This document shows, piece after piece, positions 22,161 to 33,951 of a stretch of 64,000 bases of DNA (position 1 is its first letter; the number at the start of each line of letters is the position of its first letter). Location: assembly GCA_038373865.1 (NCBI GenBank), contig JAXGGA010002857.1, positions 49,392 to 113,391 on the forward strand. Direction: 5' to 3'. Position numbers and translations under genes: made by a program. The stretch is from Uloborus plumipes (Eukaryota; Arthropoda; Arachnida; Araneae; Uloboridae). The notes under the pieces were generated by a model. That model had not been told where the DNA came from and made no database searches. It saw nothing but the letters and a program-made list of their open reading frames with translations.

Positions 22161-25100
22161 TAATTGATTAATGTTACAAGACAATAAAGCAAGAAACTTA
22201 CCACTTTACATGAAAACTTACCTTGCTGTTTATTTTCTTATGTTCCCCAACCCTTTAATTTCCTACAAAATTAACCGCTCAAAATACATTTCTACACTTT
22301 CAAATTTTAAACATGTTACATATACAAAGCTGCCATTTGTTTGGAAAATTACCAAGAATTTGAAACAATTTTCCTGGGTTCCTTTTTTTCAATAAGGCAC
22401 TCTTGCCTTGAGAGATAAAACCAGTACAGCATGACTGTCACAAGGAACGCACGTGTGAATAAAATCTTCGCTTCATTGTAAGGAAATGATTTTCAATAGG
22501 AGCACAAGAGTGCATTCATTATTCAAATGTCAACTTGGAATTTTAAGAACTACTAACTTGTTTCTTATTTTTGCTGCATTATACCAATACAATTACATAC
22601 ATTATAATTTTTATACATTGTAATTATTGAATAGAGCCTCGAGTAGCAGGCCTTTGGCCCCAATTTGAGTTATTGGTGCAACTAAGCATATTGCACTATT
22701 AGTTTGCCTTTTCAAGTACATAAAATTTTTTAATAAAAAATAAACTAAGCTGATTTTTTTATTATTATTAAATGCCATTGTACTAAATTCGATGAAAAAT
22801 GCTGAAATTGTATGACTGAACAACCACAATATTGTTTTGCACTTGCTAGTTCACCCATGAGTTTTTGTCTACATAACTAGCTTAATTGAATGCATAAATT
22901 AATAGGCAGATCTGGAATTTAGCCAGTAATGGCCTTTTTTTCTGCATGCAGTTTTGCTCTCAAAGGTTACTGAATTCAGTAAAAATACTGAAAAATCACA
23001 TGTCTATACTTGCTTTAAAAATACCAATTTCTACTTTTGCCCTGGCTTAGGGGCGATAACTAACTACTTAACAATAAGATATTCTGCTTATATTAGATTT
23101 TGAATTCAATGGTTTTCACCCATTTCAATAAACAGCCCATTTAAAATGGAAGTCTTCAAGTACATTTTCCAAAAACCATTACAAGAATAACAAAGGAAAA
23201 TGTCACAATGCCAAGGCTTCTTGAAAGAGCTAAGATTACAAACTGAATATCTTAGTCAAACCTGAGACACTTTAAATCAACAAACACCATGATTCGAATT
23301 ATGTATGTCCAATATTTAAATGAAATAGCATTCAATGGTTTTGAGATCATATTTGGGATAAAGTTTCAAAACCTTATGGATTGAATGCTTCATACTTGAA
23401 AATTTGAATGCAAATAGACTTTGTATTATTGGGTCAGGTGTGAAATTTCTTGATATTTTCATCACTTAATTATGATTCAATCTTCTTCGCAAACTTCAAA
23501 AGGCATTGAATATAAATCACACCAGTTTAAATATTTTGATGCTGACCAGCAAAGAGCAAGGGATTAAACTAATACAATATTATAACACAAGACCTTATAA
23601 ACAGATTATATGGTGTTTTGAATGCTTTACGTTTGACTATCCAAAATTCTTCGCTACAAGAGATTCATGATGATTTTTTCTTGATTTTCCCTCCCAGAAA
23701 ACCTAGTTGAAGATAAAAACTTCTTAGCAAGCATATTTGGCAACAACTTCATTTCAACATCTTGTCAAGTATTATTTAAAAATCATGACCGTAATCACCA
23801 AAAAATATGCGAAGATTTTCAATTTTGATTGTAGTGAAGAATTAAAAGAACCATCCACATCCTATGTCATGAATTATTTTACACACCTTTTAAAATGATT
23901 TAAGTTTAAAATCAACTTTTTAATATCCAGGAAATTTTTTATTCCCATCTATATCCCCTTATTTTACTTGTGTGTCTTCCAGACATAAAATGCAACTATT
24001 TATTGGCCAAGTTAATACCAATTTTCAAAATCATTGATATACCAAATGTGGTAACTTTCGCAATTTTCTTCAAAATTTTATATCATTTGATCTGCGAAAT
24101 CCAAAAAATACATGTTTTACTTTTCCTAAAAAAATTTTCTTCGCAAAACTTTGGCATAACCAACGAATATTTGACTGAAAAAACAAAGCATAGGTATTTT
24201 GTCATTTAGAAATAAGAGCATTACAAAGAGAAACCAATCACAAAAATTATACTTCCATGATTATAAAACATCCCCTTTTGTCAACTGGAAAATTCTTGAT
24301 TATATCCATTTTGAGACAAGGATATTAAAATTGCTGTGTAAATGTTTAAAAATATAATAAAAATCACATTGCAAGCTTCTTTCAGGTGATATCTCCCATA
24401 CTGACATATTTTGATGTAACTTTTTCTCCTTAGATTATCTTGAATTCTTTTTTTATTCCACTATTTAAATCCATTCAAAATAAAGAACGCATAAAAGGAA
24501 TAGATCAAGAATTCAATTTTAGTTGAATATTTATTTACTACAATAAAACGTTCATATTAAGATCAAACTTTGATCTTTTGATACAGCACAATTGAATTTA
24601 TAGCATATTTCAAATTTGCATTTCTTCTTTTACAAATTCTAAAGCTTATGCATATAACATAGATCTTCAATTTCAATGACTTTTCCTCAGATCTCTTTCA
24701 AATTAGCAAAACTCACTTTCTAACTGATTTTTGAAGGACATAAGTGTTGACAAATTATTTCTAAAAGTCTCATTTGATCTGATAAAATTGAATAGCATAG
24801 TACAGCTGCTAATGTGCCATTCTCAAAAAATATATCTTATTTACATAATACTTGGCTAAAATCTTTCGAAGAACATTGCATTGTATTGTATTGTATGATG
24901 AAATAACTGACAAAAATGACATGAGCAAGGAAATGCTAATATGAAATTCAATAGAAAAATGTACAATAAATCAAACAGCAAAACTTAACACTAATAAAAT
25001 AATCAAATTTTCACTGTTGTTAAATGGGCATAACTAAAAATCTTTTGAAAACTATTAGAATTTAAATACTAATTTCATAAAGGCCTTACATACTAAATCT

Positions 25101-25365
25101 AATATGTAGCAGCATACCAATAGCATTTGACGAAAATCATGATCATGATTTGAAGAATGAAAGCAAGATCAAGCAGTTTTCTTTCAAATTCCAAATTTTT
25201 TTTCTTCACTGGAAAAAGTTTTGTCCATACAGAATAGTCACTTCAATAAAGAATGATTTCAGATGCCATATCATGTAATTCACATTTAGAACACATCTAA
25301 TGCAACAAAAATCTAAAATAAGGATAGAAAAATGACAGAACATCAAATATGGTGAAAGTCAAATG
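22161..25365. other. Long AT-rich stretch downstream of the SAFB-like gene
   Basis: About 3.2 kb with little obvious repeat structure compared with the rest of the window. The part nearest 25365 should include the 3' untranslated region of the minus-strand SAFB-like gene. Several AATAAA-type signals occur on the minus strand (for example TTTATT near 24530), but I cannot choose the real polyadenylation site. No coding region seen. Confidence 0.4.
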
Positions 25366-27309
25366 CTAATAATACATTCTCTTGTGACCTCTTGGGGGAT
25401 ATCCAGGTTTGTCCATAGGTCTTCGCTCGTGGAATTTCCAATCTTCTCTGGGTTTACTTCTAGGAGCAAAATGTTTTTCGGAGGAGCTTGGTCCGGGAAG
25501 TGGACCTCTATAATCATTCCGAGAAGAGTACACTCTTCGTTCGGGGGCACCATGATAGGTTACCTCTCTTCTCTCTTCCCGATCAAATTTTGGATGTGGA
25601 GGAGGAATATCGGGTTTATCTCTGCGGAAATCGTCATGATGAGAAAATTCTGGCTTTTTATACCCTGAATGCTCACGGCTGTATGGAAATTTATTGAAAC
25701 TACTAGATGGCTCGCCATCATAAGGCGGACCTTCACGCCTCTTTTCAGCCCACATTGGAGGCGGCCCGCCGCCTCGACCTCTGAAAGGTCGTTTGCCCAT
25801 TTGTGCCTGCCTTCTCAACTTTTCCCTTTCTGCTTCCAACTGTTCCCTTTCCATTCTTTGCTTTGCCCTCTCAATTTTCAACATTTCTGCCTTTTCCCTT
25901 TCTAACATCTCTCTTTCCAATCTCAGTTGATTCTTTTCCCTTTCCAGCCTATAAGCCTCCTCTTTCTGTTTGCGAACTATCACCCTATGACGGAACATTT
26001 CTTCTTCTCGCCTTTCTCTTTCTCGCATATAATCACGAGGCATAATCCTGCTACCCCTACTTTTGCCAAAATCATATCGAAAGCCACGGGAGTAAGGTCT
26101 ATATCCCGGACGGTCGAAGGGTGGACGCCCAAAGGGTCGCCTGAACCCAACACTAAATCGCCCGCGTCCTCCCCTAAAGGAAGAAGAACCGCGACCACGA
26201 AATCCAAAAGGACGCCTAAAGGGTGGTCTCCCATAGCGACCTCTAAAATAAGACCTACCTTCATAACTACGATATCCTCTTTCCTCACTTCCCCTTTCAC
26301 CATCACTTTTATCCTTGTCATCCTCGGTTTCCATGTGCGAAGAATCTTTCCTTTTATCCTCATCAGCAGAGGCTTGAGATTTCTTTAAATCATGGTCTGA
26401 TTTACCAGGAGTAGTTTCTTCACTCTTTGAAACTTGTTTCTTAGCACTCGAGGCTTCCGATTTTTTAACGATTGGGGCAGTTTGTCTTCTTTCAACAGAT
26501 ATAACATGGCCACCAAATTCAGTACGGTGCAATTTTTGGATACACTTCGATGCATCTTTACTAGTAGCCATGGTAAGTAAACCGTACCATTTTCTTTGGG
26601 TTCCTTTCGTGCTTCTCACAATTTTGGCAGAAGTAACTTTGCCATGCTTGCTGAACAAATTCTTCAGATCAGATACTTTTGAAGTGCTCGCTAGTCCAGT
26701 AACCCAAAGTGTTCTGGCTGTCAAAGCTACCTGCTGAACTTTATCTTTGCCAATGACTTTTAGCACTTTGCTTTTACTTCCTTTTTCAGCATTACTCGAG
26801 TCTTCAGCATTTACTTCGCTCTGATTGGTGTCTTGAACTTCTGCTTCTTCAAGTTTTGAGACATCAGAAGATGAAACTGCCACTGCATTATCGTCATTTG
26901 AAGGTTTTGAATTCTCTTGCCTCACCTGAGCAGTGGTTCGAAAGCGAGCACTTTCAGTGTCTTCTTTATGTTTATAATCATCCATTTCTTCGTCGCTGCA
27001 AGGGGTATCGTCGTCTTCATCATCATCATCCAACTGCTCGGATTTTTGACTGATCTCGCCACATTCCATTTCTTCTTCTTCTCCAATATCGGTACTTTTA
27101 CGCTTTGCATTACTTTTCGCATTTACCGATTCATTATTCAGCTCAAAATCATGCTCATCAGGATCAACTCCTTCGTCTTCTAATGCATTTCGTAATCTTT
27201 CAATCAAAACCGACTTAACACCTGTTTTGTCAAGCCCTCTCTTTTCTAATTCCGCCTTTAAATCGGCAACTTTTAAATCACTAATCTTAAGTTCGATTTT
27301 TGCGCTCAT
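25366..27309 (-). CDS. SAFB: SAFB/SLTM-like scaffold attachment factor (SAP + RRM), single exon
   Basis: Nuclear protein of the scaffold attachment factor B family, which binds matrix-attachment DNA and RNA and affects transcription and splicing. From the start MSAKIELKISDLKV the 647 residues run: SAP domain (about 8-43, with LKAELEKRGL and GVKSVLIERL), acidic Asp/Glu-rich linker (60-115), RRM (about 199-275; RNP2-like LWVTGL, LKNLFSKHGKV, LHRTEFGGHVISVE), charged segment, Arg/Gly/Phe-rich segment (about 340-415), Arg/Glu-rich coiled-coil (about 424-500), and an Arg/Gly/Pro-rich tail ending HKRMYY. This is the full family order, but shorter than vertebrate SAFB (about 900). An upstream in-frame Met (27354) adds 15 residues unlike the family, so the start at 27309 is preferred. 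The absence of introns is unusual. SAFB, SAFB2 and SLTM cannot be told apart here. Confidence 0.92.
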   Translation of the reverse strand: MSAKIELKISDLKVADLKAELEKRGLDKTGVKSVLIERLRNALEDEGVDPDEHDFELNNESVNAKSNAKRKSTDIGEEEEMECGEISQKSEQLDDDDEDDDTPCSDEEMDDYKHKEDTESARFRTTAQVRQENSKPSNDDNAVAVSSSDVSKLEEAEVQDTNQSEVNAEDSSNAEKGSKSKVLKVIGKDKVQQVALTARTLWVTGLASTSKVSDLKNLFSKHGKVTSAKIVRSTKGTQRKWYGLLTMATSKDASKCIQKLHRTEFGGHVISVERRQTAPIVKKSEASSAKKQVSKSEETTPGKSDHDLKKSQASADEDKRKDSSHMETEDDKDKSDGERGSEERGYRSYEGRSYFRGRYGRPPFRRPFGFRGRGSSSFRGGRGRFSVGFRRPFGRPPFDRPGYRPYSRGFRYDFGKSRGSRIMPRDYMRERERREEEMFRHRVIVRKQKEEAYRLEREKNQLRLEREMLEREKAEMLKIERAKQRMEREQLEAEREKLRRQAQMGKRPFRGRGGGPPPMWAEKRREGPPYDGEPSSSFNKFPYSREHSGYKKPEFSHHDDFRRDKPDIPPPHPKFDREERREVTYHGAPERRVYSSRNDYRGPLPGPSSSEKHFAPRSKPREDWKFHERRPMDKPGYPPRGHKRMYY

Positions 27310-27640
27310 TTTCGAGCTCGCGAAAAGATTGATAGTCCAAAACCAAAAGCACAAATTGCGTAAAACCGGCGATTCAATGAAAATGGCTTCTACGGAGAAA
27401 AAGCTTTGATGCTAATCGAAGAGTTGAGAAACAGTAATAGCCGCAGCAGAAATGATATGCAAATAAATAAAGATTTCTGTCCAAAGTTTTGTCAGAAAAT
27501 TATTCAATTAACCTCATAAAAAAAGCGCATTCTATGCAAAGGTAGAAATATATATTGTAGATATGCTGGGCCAAAGAAGCATTTTAAAATTTAATACCAA
27601 CATTGTAAAAATGTTCCTGCAACCACGTGAAATGGTATCG
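27310..27640 (-). promoter_or_regulatory. Presumed 5' leader of the SAFB-like gene
   Basis: Sequence directly upstream of the start codon. No splice acceptor was identified with confidence just before the start, so the leader may be contiguous or spliced. It is AT-rich with no clear TATA box. Confidence 0.35.
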
Positions 27641-27648
27641 CACCCTAT

Positions 27649-27662
27649 TCACGTGACGTCAC
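27649..27662 (-). promoter_or_regulatory. Overlapping E-box (CACGTG) and CRE (TGACGTCA)
   Basis: CACGTG at 27650-27655 overlaps the full palindromic CRE TGACGTCA at 27654-27661, about 345 bp upstream of the SAFB-like start codon. It is followed by a CpG-containing stretch (TTGCGCG, AACCGCC) and TGTCGCAGAGG. Full CREs close to a start are typical of CREB/ATF-bound promoters. Use as the promoter of this gene is inferred. Confidence 0.55.
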
Positions 27663-27699
27663 TTGCGCGTGTTAACCGCCAATGAGGATACTGTCGCAG

Positions 27700-28124
27700 A
27701 GGAAAATTCGCTTCTGCAGCGCGCATTATCTCATGAATTATTTTCGGCTTAAAACTTATTTTTCTTTGAAAAAGAGGTCTGAAAGTTTTAATTAGAAATT
27801 ATAGAAAGAATGATGAATTATTCATTTCTTACGAAATATTCTGTTTGAATCATATTTTCCTGATTTTAATAAAAATATATCTGTTTCAGGGAGAGTATCT
27901 TTGTATCGAATGAAAACATTAAAAAAAATGTGTTTACTTCTGTTAAGTTAAAATATAAGGATCTATAGCAAAATGTTGTTGAAAATACTGAGTCTGATCG
28001 TCCTGCACGTGACTGTGGAATGACCCAGATACGGTGCTTTCTTTATAATTAAATGAAATATACATATGGACGATTCCACGGTAACTTACGTTACATTTCG
28101 ACCAACTCTTATGCATTTAGCGCC
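27700..28124. other. Upstream intergenic with two transposon-like termini
   Basis: At 28014-28029 the sequence TGGAATGACCC is the outward end of the GGGTCATTCCA family seen at 38032 and 57620, but no partner end was found. At 28066 a separate repeat starts GGACGATTCCACGGTAAC, with TTACGTTAC words recurring at 28451 and 28659-28670. Confidence 0.4.
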
Positions 28125-28297
28125 CAGGGAGGTCATTTTAAGTTTTTCAAAGGGGGGGGGGGCAAAGGAGGAAAGCACAATGCAATTTCATCGGAAAACA
28201 GCAAAAACAACGCAAACTTATATTTAAATACATTGATTTCTCAAAGTCAGGGTGGGGTGCAATTGACCAACCCTGCCCTCCCTAAATGACGGGCCTG
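28125..28297. mobile_element. hAT-like MITE with G tract, copy A
   Basis: Ends CAGGGAGGTCATTTT and (complement) CAGGCCCGTCATTTA are flanked by TTAGCGCC (28117-28124) and TTAGCACC (28298-28305), a 7-of-8 target duplication. The interior has a run of G then GGCAAAGG and AATTTCATCGGAAAAC. It is homologous to 52201-52346. Confidence 0.75.
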
Positions 28298-28997
28298 TTA
28301 GCACCTCAGTACAGACAAATATTGTTATACAAACCTTGTATAAAAGCATGCTATGAAAATGACACTCAAAAGCAAAATTAAAGTGCAAAAGTATTCGATG
28401 CCTTTAAATTTTACAAAAATTTAGCAGTCAAAAATAAGGCAGTAACACTTACGTTACACAAAAAGGGAATGACATAATATGAAAATTGGTTTTAAGGTAA
28501 ATTTCTGCTCTATTATAGCTGTTTTCTTGTTTGAAGTATAATTTATCAATTCCTTATAATGCTTAGGAATTAATTTTCATAAATTTAAAAATTTATTTCA
28601 AAAATTGAAAATTATGGGAATTTTTAACTGGGTAATTTACGTTTCAGTAACTTATGTTACAAAATTTACCTACTAGCATATCTTTATTACTAAAATTAAT
28701 AAATGAAAATTACAGCTTAGTTTAGATCAAAGTATTGAAAATTAACAATTATGAATTAAATTTACAGAAATTAATGCCAAACTCAATGATCAATCGACAA
28801 TATTACATAATTTTATAAGACTTTTAAATGCATACTGGTAGCTGTTAATAACAAGTTCGGGTATTTCAATTTTTCGAATCTTGTTTTCTTTCTTATAATA
28901 AATTTCATCTGTCGTTTCTGGCCATTTCTAATTGGTTCCAACAGCAGCCATTACATAACTCTTACTTTAAACTCGTTTTCTTCAATAATCGTCACAA

Positions 28998-29225
28998 CTA
29001 AGAATACAATGTATTTTCGTATTTCACCACACACCATTCACCAGCTTTTATCTCTGGATTTTCTTCTTGTTCCTTAAAATACTTAACAAAACGAAACCCC
29101 ACAGTTTGTCCATTTCTAGTTCTTAAATGGCCATCGTCAATGTGCGGATTTTCAGAAAATATTTTGATAAATTTAGAAATTTGTAATATCCTCATGACTT
29201 TTCCCATACCCCTTCCACAGCGCAT
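28998..29225 (-). pseudogene. C-terminal fragment, possibly of a transposon protein
   Basis: The 75-codon frame ends IKAGEWCVVKYENTLYS. The G-[DE]-[WF]-x-[VA]-x-[YW] pattern followed by a tyrosine resembles the start of the C-terminal domain in the transposon protein at 58548-59624 (VGFLTCRYNGCWRLG). The similarity is short, and the frame continues neither upstream nor downstream, so this is tentative. Confidence 0.3.
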
Positions 29226-29550
29226 TTTTCTGCAGAGTTCAGAGGCATTTAAATGCGGATTAAAATTATTTCACCTGTAATATTTAATTTATTTTCCTTT
29301 AAAACAGTTATCTAAAGAAAACATTGAAACTTACCAACGTTGACAGATTGACCATTTGCTTTACCAAAAGTTAAATATTTCATTTCCAACTTCAAAGTTC
29401 TGCCAAAACTAAAAATACTATTTTTGACAAAAAAAGTAGCATACATAATAAACTTCTAACATTTTTAAACCTAAAAATATGCATAACAGACGCGTTGCTG
29501 TAGTTTGATTTTTCCAACGCTTTTAAACACATACATGGAATTGCCCGTAT

Positions 29551-30103
29551 TCTTTCACTAATAATCATTATTCAAGTTGTAATAATTTATCTGGTAAGAC
29601 GATTGATTATACAAATGCTCCGCTGCTCAGACTCCTTTTCAGTCTCCGGCAGTCTCCAAATCAGGCAGACTCCGACTTTGGTTCCACAGTAGGGAAGTGG
29701 AAATTTGATATTAAAAAAAAAAAAAGGTTTTTTTTCTATCAAATTTGCAATAGTACGGAGAAGTTGCCTTACAATATTATAAGTATGTGTGAAAAAATTC
29801 TTTTGATCTGAGTTAATATCTTCCCGTTCTTCTTTCACTAATAATCATTATTCAAGTTGTAATAATTTATCTGGTAAGACGATTGATTATACAAATGCTC
29901 CGCTGCTCAGACTCCTTTTCAGTCTCCGGCAGTCTCCAAATCAGGCAGACTCCGACTTTGGTTCCACAGTAGGGAAGTGGAAATTTGATATTAAAAAAAA
30001 AAAGGTTTTTTTTCTATCAAATTTGCAATAGTACGGAGAAGTTGCCTTACAATATTATAAGTATGTGTGAAAAAATTCTTTTGATCTGAGTTAATATCTT
30101 CAG
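29551..30103. repeat. Tandem duplication, 280-bp unit
   Basis: TCTTTCACTAATAATCATT begins a unit at 29551 that is repeated from 29831 with near identity, ending near 30103. The visible difference is the length of an A run (29713 versus 29993). A short 'CTCCGCTGCTCAGACTCC' block and CTCCGGCAGTCTCC occur in each. No coding potential. Confidence 0.9.
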
Positions 30104-30894
30104 TTTGCCTCTGTAGCCGTTTTTATTATACAAAATTCTTCAAATGTTCTCATTGTTTCAAAAAATGAGAAATAGGAATTCTTAGTTCAATAGTGCCAAT
30201 ATTTTTGTTTTGAGTTACTATCTTTTGATACCTCTGGGGTCGTTCATTATACTACAAAATTCTTTAATTTTTCCTTTTTTCAATACTTTTTCTTTTAATA
30301 GTACGAAATAATAATCCTTCTGTCCAATGCGGCCTGAAAGTTATCATATGGTATCCTTAGAAAGCATATACAAATTCTTATTGATGTGGGCCAATGGCTT
30401 GTTACCCCCAAAGCCGTTGGTCATACAAAATTTGCTGATCGTTTTTTCAATATTTTTCTTAAAATAAGTTATTGGAATCCTTAGTTACAATAGAGCCGAA
30501 ACTTTTCACACGTTGTAAGGATACCATGCGGTAACTTTTCTCCACTATTGAAACTAAGGATTATTATTTCATATTAATAATAAAAAAAAAAGTATCGAAA
30601 AAACGAGAAAAATAACGAATTTTGTATAAGAAACGTCCCAGAGGTAACTGAAGATATTAACTCATATCGCAAAAATTTTTCACGATGCACACGCCCAAAG
30701 GATAGAACAACTTTTTGTCACTATTATAACTAAGGATTTCTGTTTCTCATTTTTTGTAAAACATGATAAAAATTGACTTATTTTGCATATTAAACGGCCC
30801 TAGAGGCAACTGAAGATATTAACTCTGATTAATGAAATTTTGCAATCTATTCCGGCTTTAGTCAGCGCTTCTTCATGTCTAGCAAGATTGTGTA
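30104..30894. repeat. Inverted-repeat cluster next to the tandem duplication
   Basis: Words from the tandem unit recur in inverted order: TTAATATCTTCAGTT at 30092 is met by AACTGAAGATATTAACTC near 30648 and 30804. AATAATAATCCTT near 30309 is met by AAGGATTATTATTTC near 30555. The region is a diverged foldback whose arms overlap 29551-30490 and 30500-30860. No gene. Confidence 0.6.
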
Positions 30895-31251
30895 CTGGAC
30901 ACTAAGGCTCGACCGATGGTATTTTTTGGCCGATGGGCCGATGCCGATTGTTTAAAGTTGGCCGATGGCCGATTGCCGATTATTTTCCTCTTCCCATGAC
31001 CGATGGCCGATGAGAAAAAAATCAAAAGATCAGAAAAATAAATGTTTTATAAGAGATTTGAAGGGTCATATGCTCATTTCATTCTACTTTTTTTTCTCTA
31101 CGAATACAGGATAAATAATCATTCAGATAAAGTCATTCAGATTTTGGCATAAATTTCTATTTTACTAACACTCGATTTAGTGTTCACAAGATTTCCCGCA
31201 TATACTTGTGTCACTCAAAAACCGTATGAGAGAGAGAGAGAGAAAAGTAGT

Positions 31252-31605
31252 ACAACCCTGTGCAAATTAATTGAAACAAACTTAAAATTGAGAAAACTAA
31301 GAAGAAATACGATTTTATCTGAATTTATGTGAAGTCAAAACTTAAAATTGAGAAAACTAAGAAGAAATACGATTTTACCTGAATTTATGTGAAGTCAACG
31401 TTAACATTTGGACACGATTTGGCTTGGAATCCACCACTTTTTTACACTCATTTGTAATATGTGTGTCCTTATACGAGACATGAATTAGCGAAGTGAGTAG
31501 CTTCTCCATAGTTGAACAGCCCTTATGAAATAGGCGACTCTTGCATATAGCCCAAAGATTCTCGACTGGATTGATACCAGGAGAGTTCCCAAGACCTTTA
31601 TTGTC
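31252..31605 (-). pseudogene. Tc1-type transposase C-terminal relic and terminus
   Basis: Reading the minus strand from about 31600, the translation includes NPVENLWAICKSRLFHKGC, STMEKLLTSLIHV, ITNECKKVVDS and PNRVQM. This is the C terminus of Tc1-like transposases, including the region after the second catalytic Asp. The adjoining plus-strand CCCTGTGCAAATTAATTGAA (31257) is a Tc1 terminus. A 60-bp block is duplicated in tandem (31278-31337, 31338-31397), disrupting the 3' end. Confidence 0.8.
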
Positions 31606-31734
31606 ACCATTTGTTTCTCAGACATGAATTTCCTGGTAATTTTGGCAGCAAAGGATTTAATCTCGCTGGAAAATCTCCATTCCGTCTGCGCATCGTTTCT
31701 TCAATCCTGGTACAGCATTTTTTTCCCCCGAAAT

Positions 31735-32505
31735 TGTAATACGAGGGTTGCGTTTTTTCAACCTCCGTTAGGCTATAAAAAATAAACGGATTCAAATAAA
31801 AAAAATATTTTTTTAAATCAAAAGTAAGGTACAATCCTCTACAATTTTCTACATTATCACCTTGACGATTGAAGCATTTTTTATATCTGTGAACGAGTTT
31901 TATAATAGCCTCTTTGTAGAATGTAGCCGCCAATGATTGGAAGTGAGTTGTGACTGTGTCTTTGGGTTCCACGCCACTTTGGACGCCCGATGCCTTTCCA
32001 GACCCCAAGCAGGGATCTCCAAGTCTTTACTTCAGTTCAGGGAACACATTTAAGTCACTTGGTGCTCTGTCGGAACTTAATGGTGGGTGTTCAAAAATGT
32101 CTCATTGAATGCATGAAATTTCTGGAGGAACCGTTTTTGTTACACAAGCGCTATGATGACGGGCATTGCCATGCCCTCTGCTTGGGGGCATGGCAATGAC
32201 CGTCAACCCTTCTTGGAGAGAGCCCTGCTTGGGGTCTGGAAAGGCATCGGGCTTCCAAAGTGGCGTGGAACCCAAAGACACCGTCACAACTCACTTCTAA
32301 TCATTGGCGACAACGTTCTACGAGGAAGCTATTATAAAGCTCGTTCACAGATATAAAAAATGCTTCAATCGTCAAGGTGATAATGTAGAGAATTGTAGAG
32401 GATTGTACCTTACTTTTGATAAAATATATATATTTTTTTAAATTTGAATCCGTTTATTTTTTATAGCCTAACGGAGGTTGAAAAAAAAAAACAATCCTCG
32501 TAGAT
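31735..32505. mobile_element. Foldback relic of a mariner-like element
   Basis: The left arm (about 31735-32010) is repeated inverted at about 32215-32505, including CAACCTCCGTTAGGCTATAA and CGTCAAGGTGATAATGTAGA. The minus reading of the left arm contains KLVHRYKKCFNRQGDNVE, the usual C terminus of mariner/SETMAR-type transposases. The element thus looks like an inverted duplication of a transposase 3' end. No intact ORF. Confidence 0.65.
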
Positions 32506-32975
32506 TACTCAGAACGCATCATACCCTCAGCAGGCTGCAAAGAACCAACCCCATTTTAAGCGAAACAGCCCCCAAACACTTCTGTTGAGGGTGTAAACAA
32601 ATCGGTTCATGATTCAGTCTCGAATTCTTTTACCTGGAGGTCTCCGTTCATTGGCCTTTTACTATGAAATTAATTATGTCACAAAATAGTTCTTTCCTCT
32701 CATTTTAACAGCTCAATTCTAGCAGTTTAATACCCACAAGTAGCGCTTTTTCTTCAATGGTTTGGTCAGAAGCTGTTTCTTCATAGGCCGATAGGCCAGC
32801 CGACCAGTAAATGAGCTCATATTTATTCCACACCTTTTTAAATCTCTATTAAGTGCTGCACAAGTCTTATTACTTTGCATAAGTAGAAAAGAGTCATCTT
32901 TTGGTGCTATTTTCAATTTTCGGGAACATTTTTTTTATTATTATTAATCATTTTTTTAATTTCAATGCCGACTAA
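32506..32975. other. Unassigned sequence inside the 7.1 kb nest
   Basis: No recognised ORF or element ends. It could be internal sequence of the outer hAT-like element. Confidence 0.35.
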
Positions 32976-33403
32976 TCTATATACATAAAAGACTACTTTT
33001 GAAAACGTATGTCCGGGGTAATCTTCCAAACTACTGGACCGATTTTAACCATTTTTGCACCGTTAGATAGCTACAGTAACAGAGAGCAGGATAAGCTATA
33101 ATTTATTTCTAAAAAGCTTAGTTTAAAAAAGTTATTATGGAAAACAGTTAATTTTATGTCATTTCCCCATTAAATGATTAAATTTTCAACCCATTGTTGC
33201 AAAAATTTGGTGCCATGCAGCAACAATATTGATTGTAATCATATTGAAAATTTTGAACCAAGGCTTCTCTGGAGGAAATTATTGCCTTCTAAGGATTTTT
33301 ATATTTATCTGAGCCAACAATCGCTAACGGGTGAAATAAAAAAAAATTGATTTTGGCAATAGTTAGAGAATAGAAAGTGTTTACAGTCAAAAAAATTTCT
33401 AAA
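32976..33403 (+). mobile_element. Helitron 5' part, first unit of a tandem set
   Basis: Begins TCTATATACATAAAAGACTA after an A, the Helitron 5'-TC start. It is followed by CTACTGGACCGATTTTAACC. The body is about 90% like the starts of the two following units, but is cut without a 3' CTAG when the next unit begins at 33404. Confidence 0.75.
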
Positions 33404-33951
33404 TCTATATACATAAAAGACTACTTTTGAAAACGTATGACCGGGGTAATCTTCTAAACTACTGGACCGATTTTAACCATTTTTTCACCGTAGATAGCTG
33501 CAGTAACAGGGAGCAGGATAAGCTATAATTTATTTCTAAAAAGCTTAGCTTAAAAAAGTTATTATGGAAAATAGTAAATTTCATGTAATTTTGCCATTAA
33601 ATGATTAAATTTTCAACCCATTGTTGCAAAAATTTGGTTGCATCGCAACAACAATATTAATGGTTATCATGATAAAAATTTTGAGCCAAGGCTTCTCTGG
33701 AGTAAGTATGAAATTTATTGCTTTCTTAGGATTTTTAGATTCATCTGTGCCAATAATCGTTAACGAGACTAAATAAAAAGATAATTGATTTTGGCAACAG
33801 TTAGAGAACAGAAAATGTTTATAGTCAAAAAATTTCTAAGTAAGGTACATAAGATGTTTTCACCAATGTAGTCACAAGGATATAAACTAATGATGGGACT
33901 TATTTTACGTGTAATGTTTGGAAATACTTGACTCCAGTGCGATTGATTTTA

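Noticed and set aside
25927..26388. 153-residue plus-strand ORF
   Set aside because: It lies antisense to the Arg/Gly and Arg/Glu repeats of the SAFB-like gene and is explained by that codon pattern.
28014..28029. Complete third copy of the GGGTCATTCCA palindromic family
   Set aside because: Only one terminus is visible; no inverted arm or partner end was found nearby.
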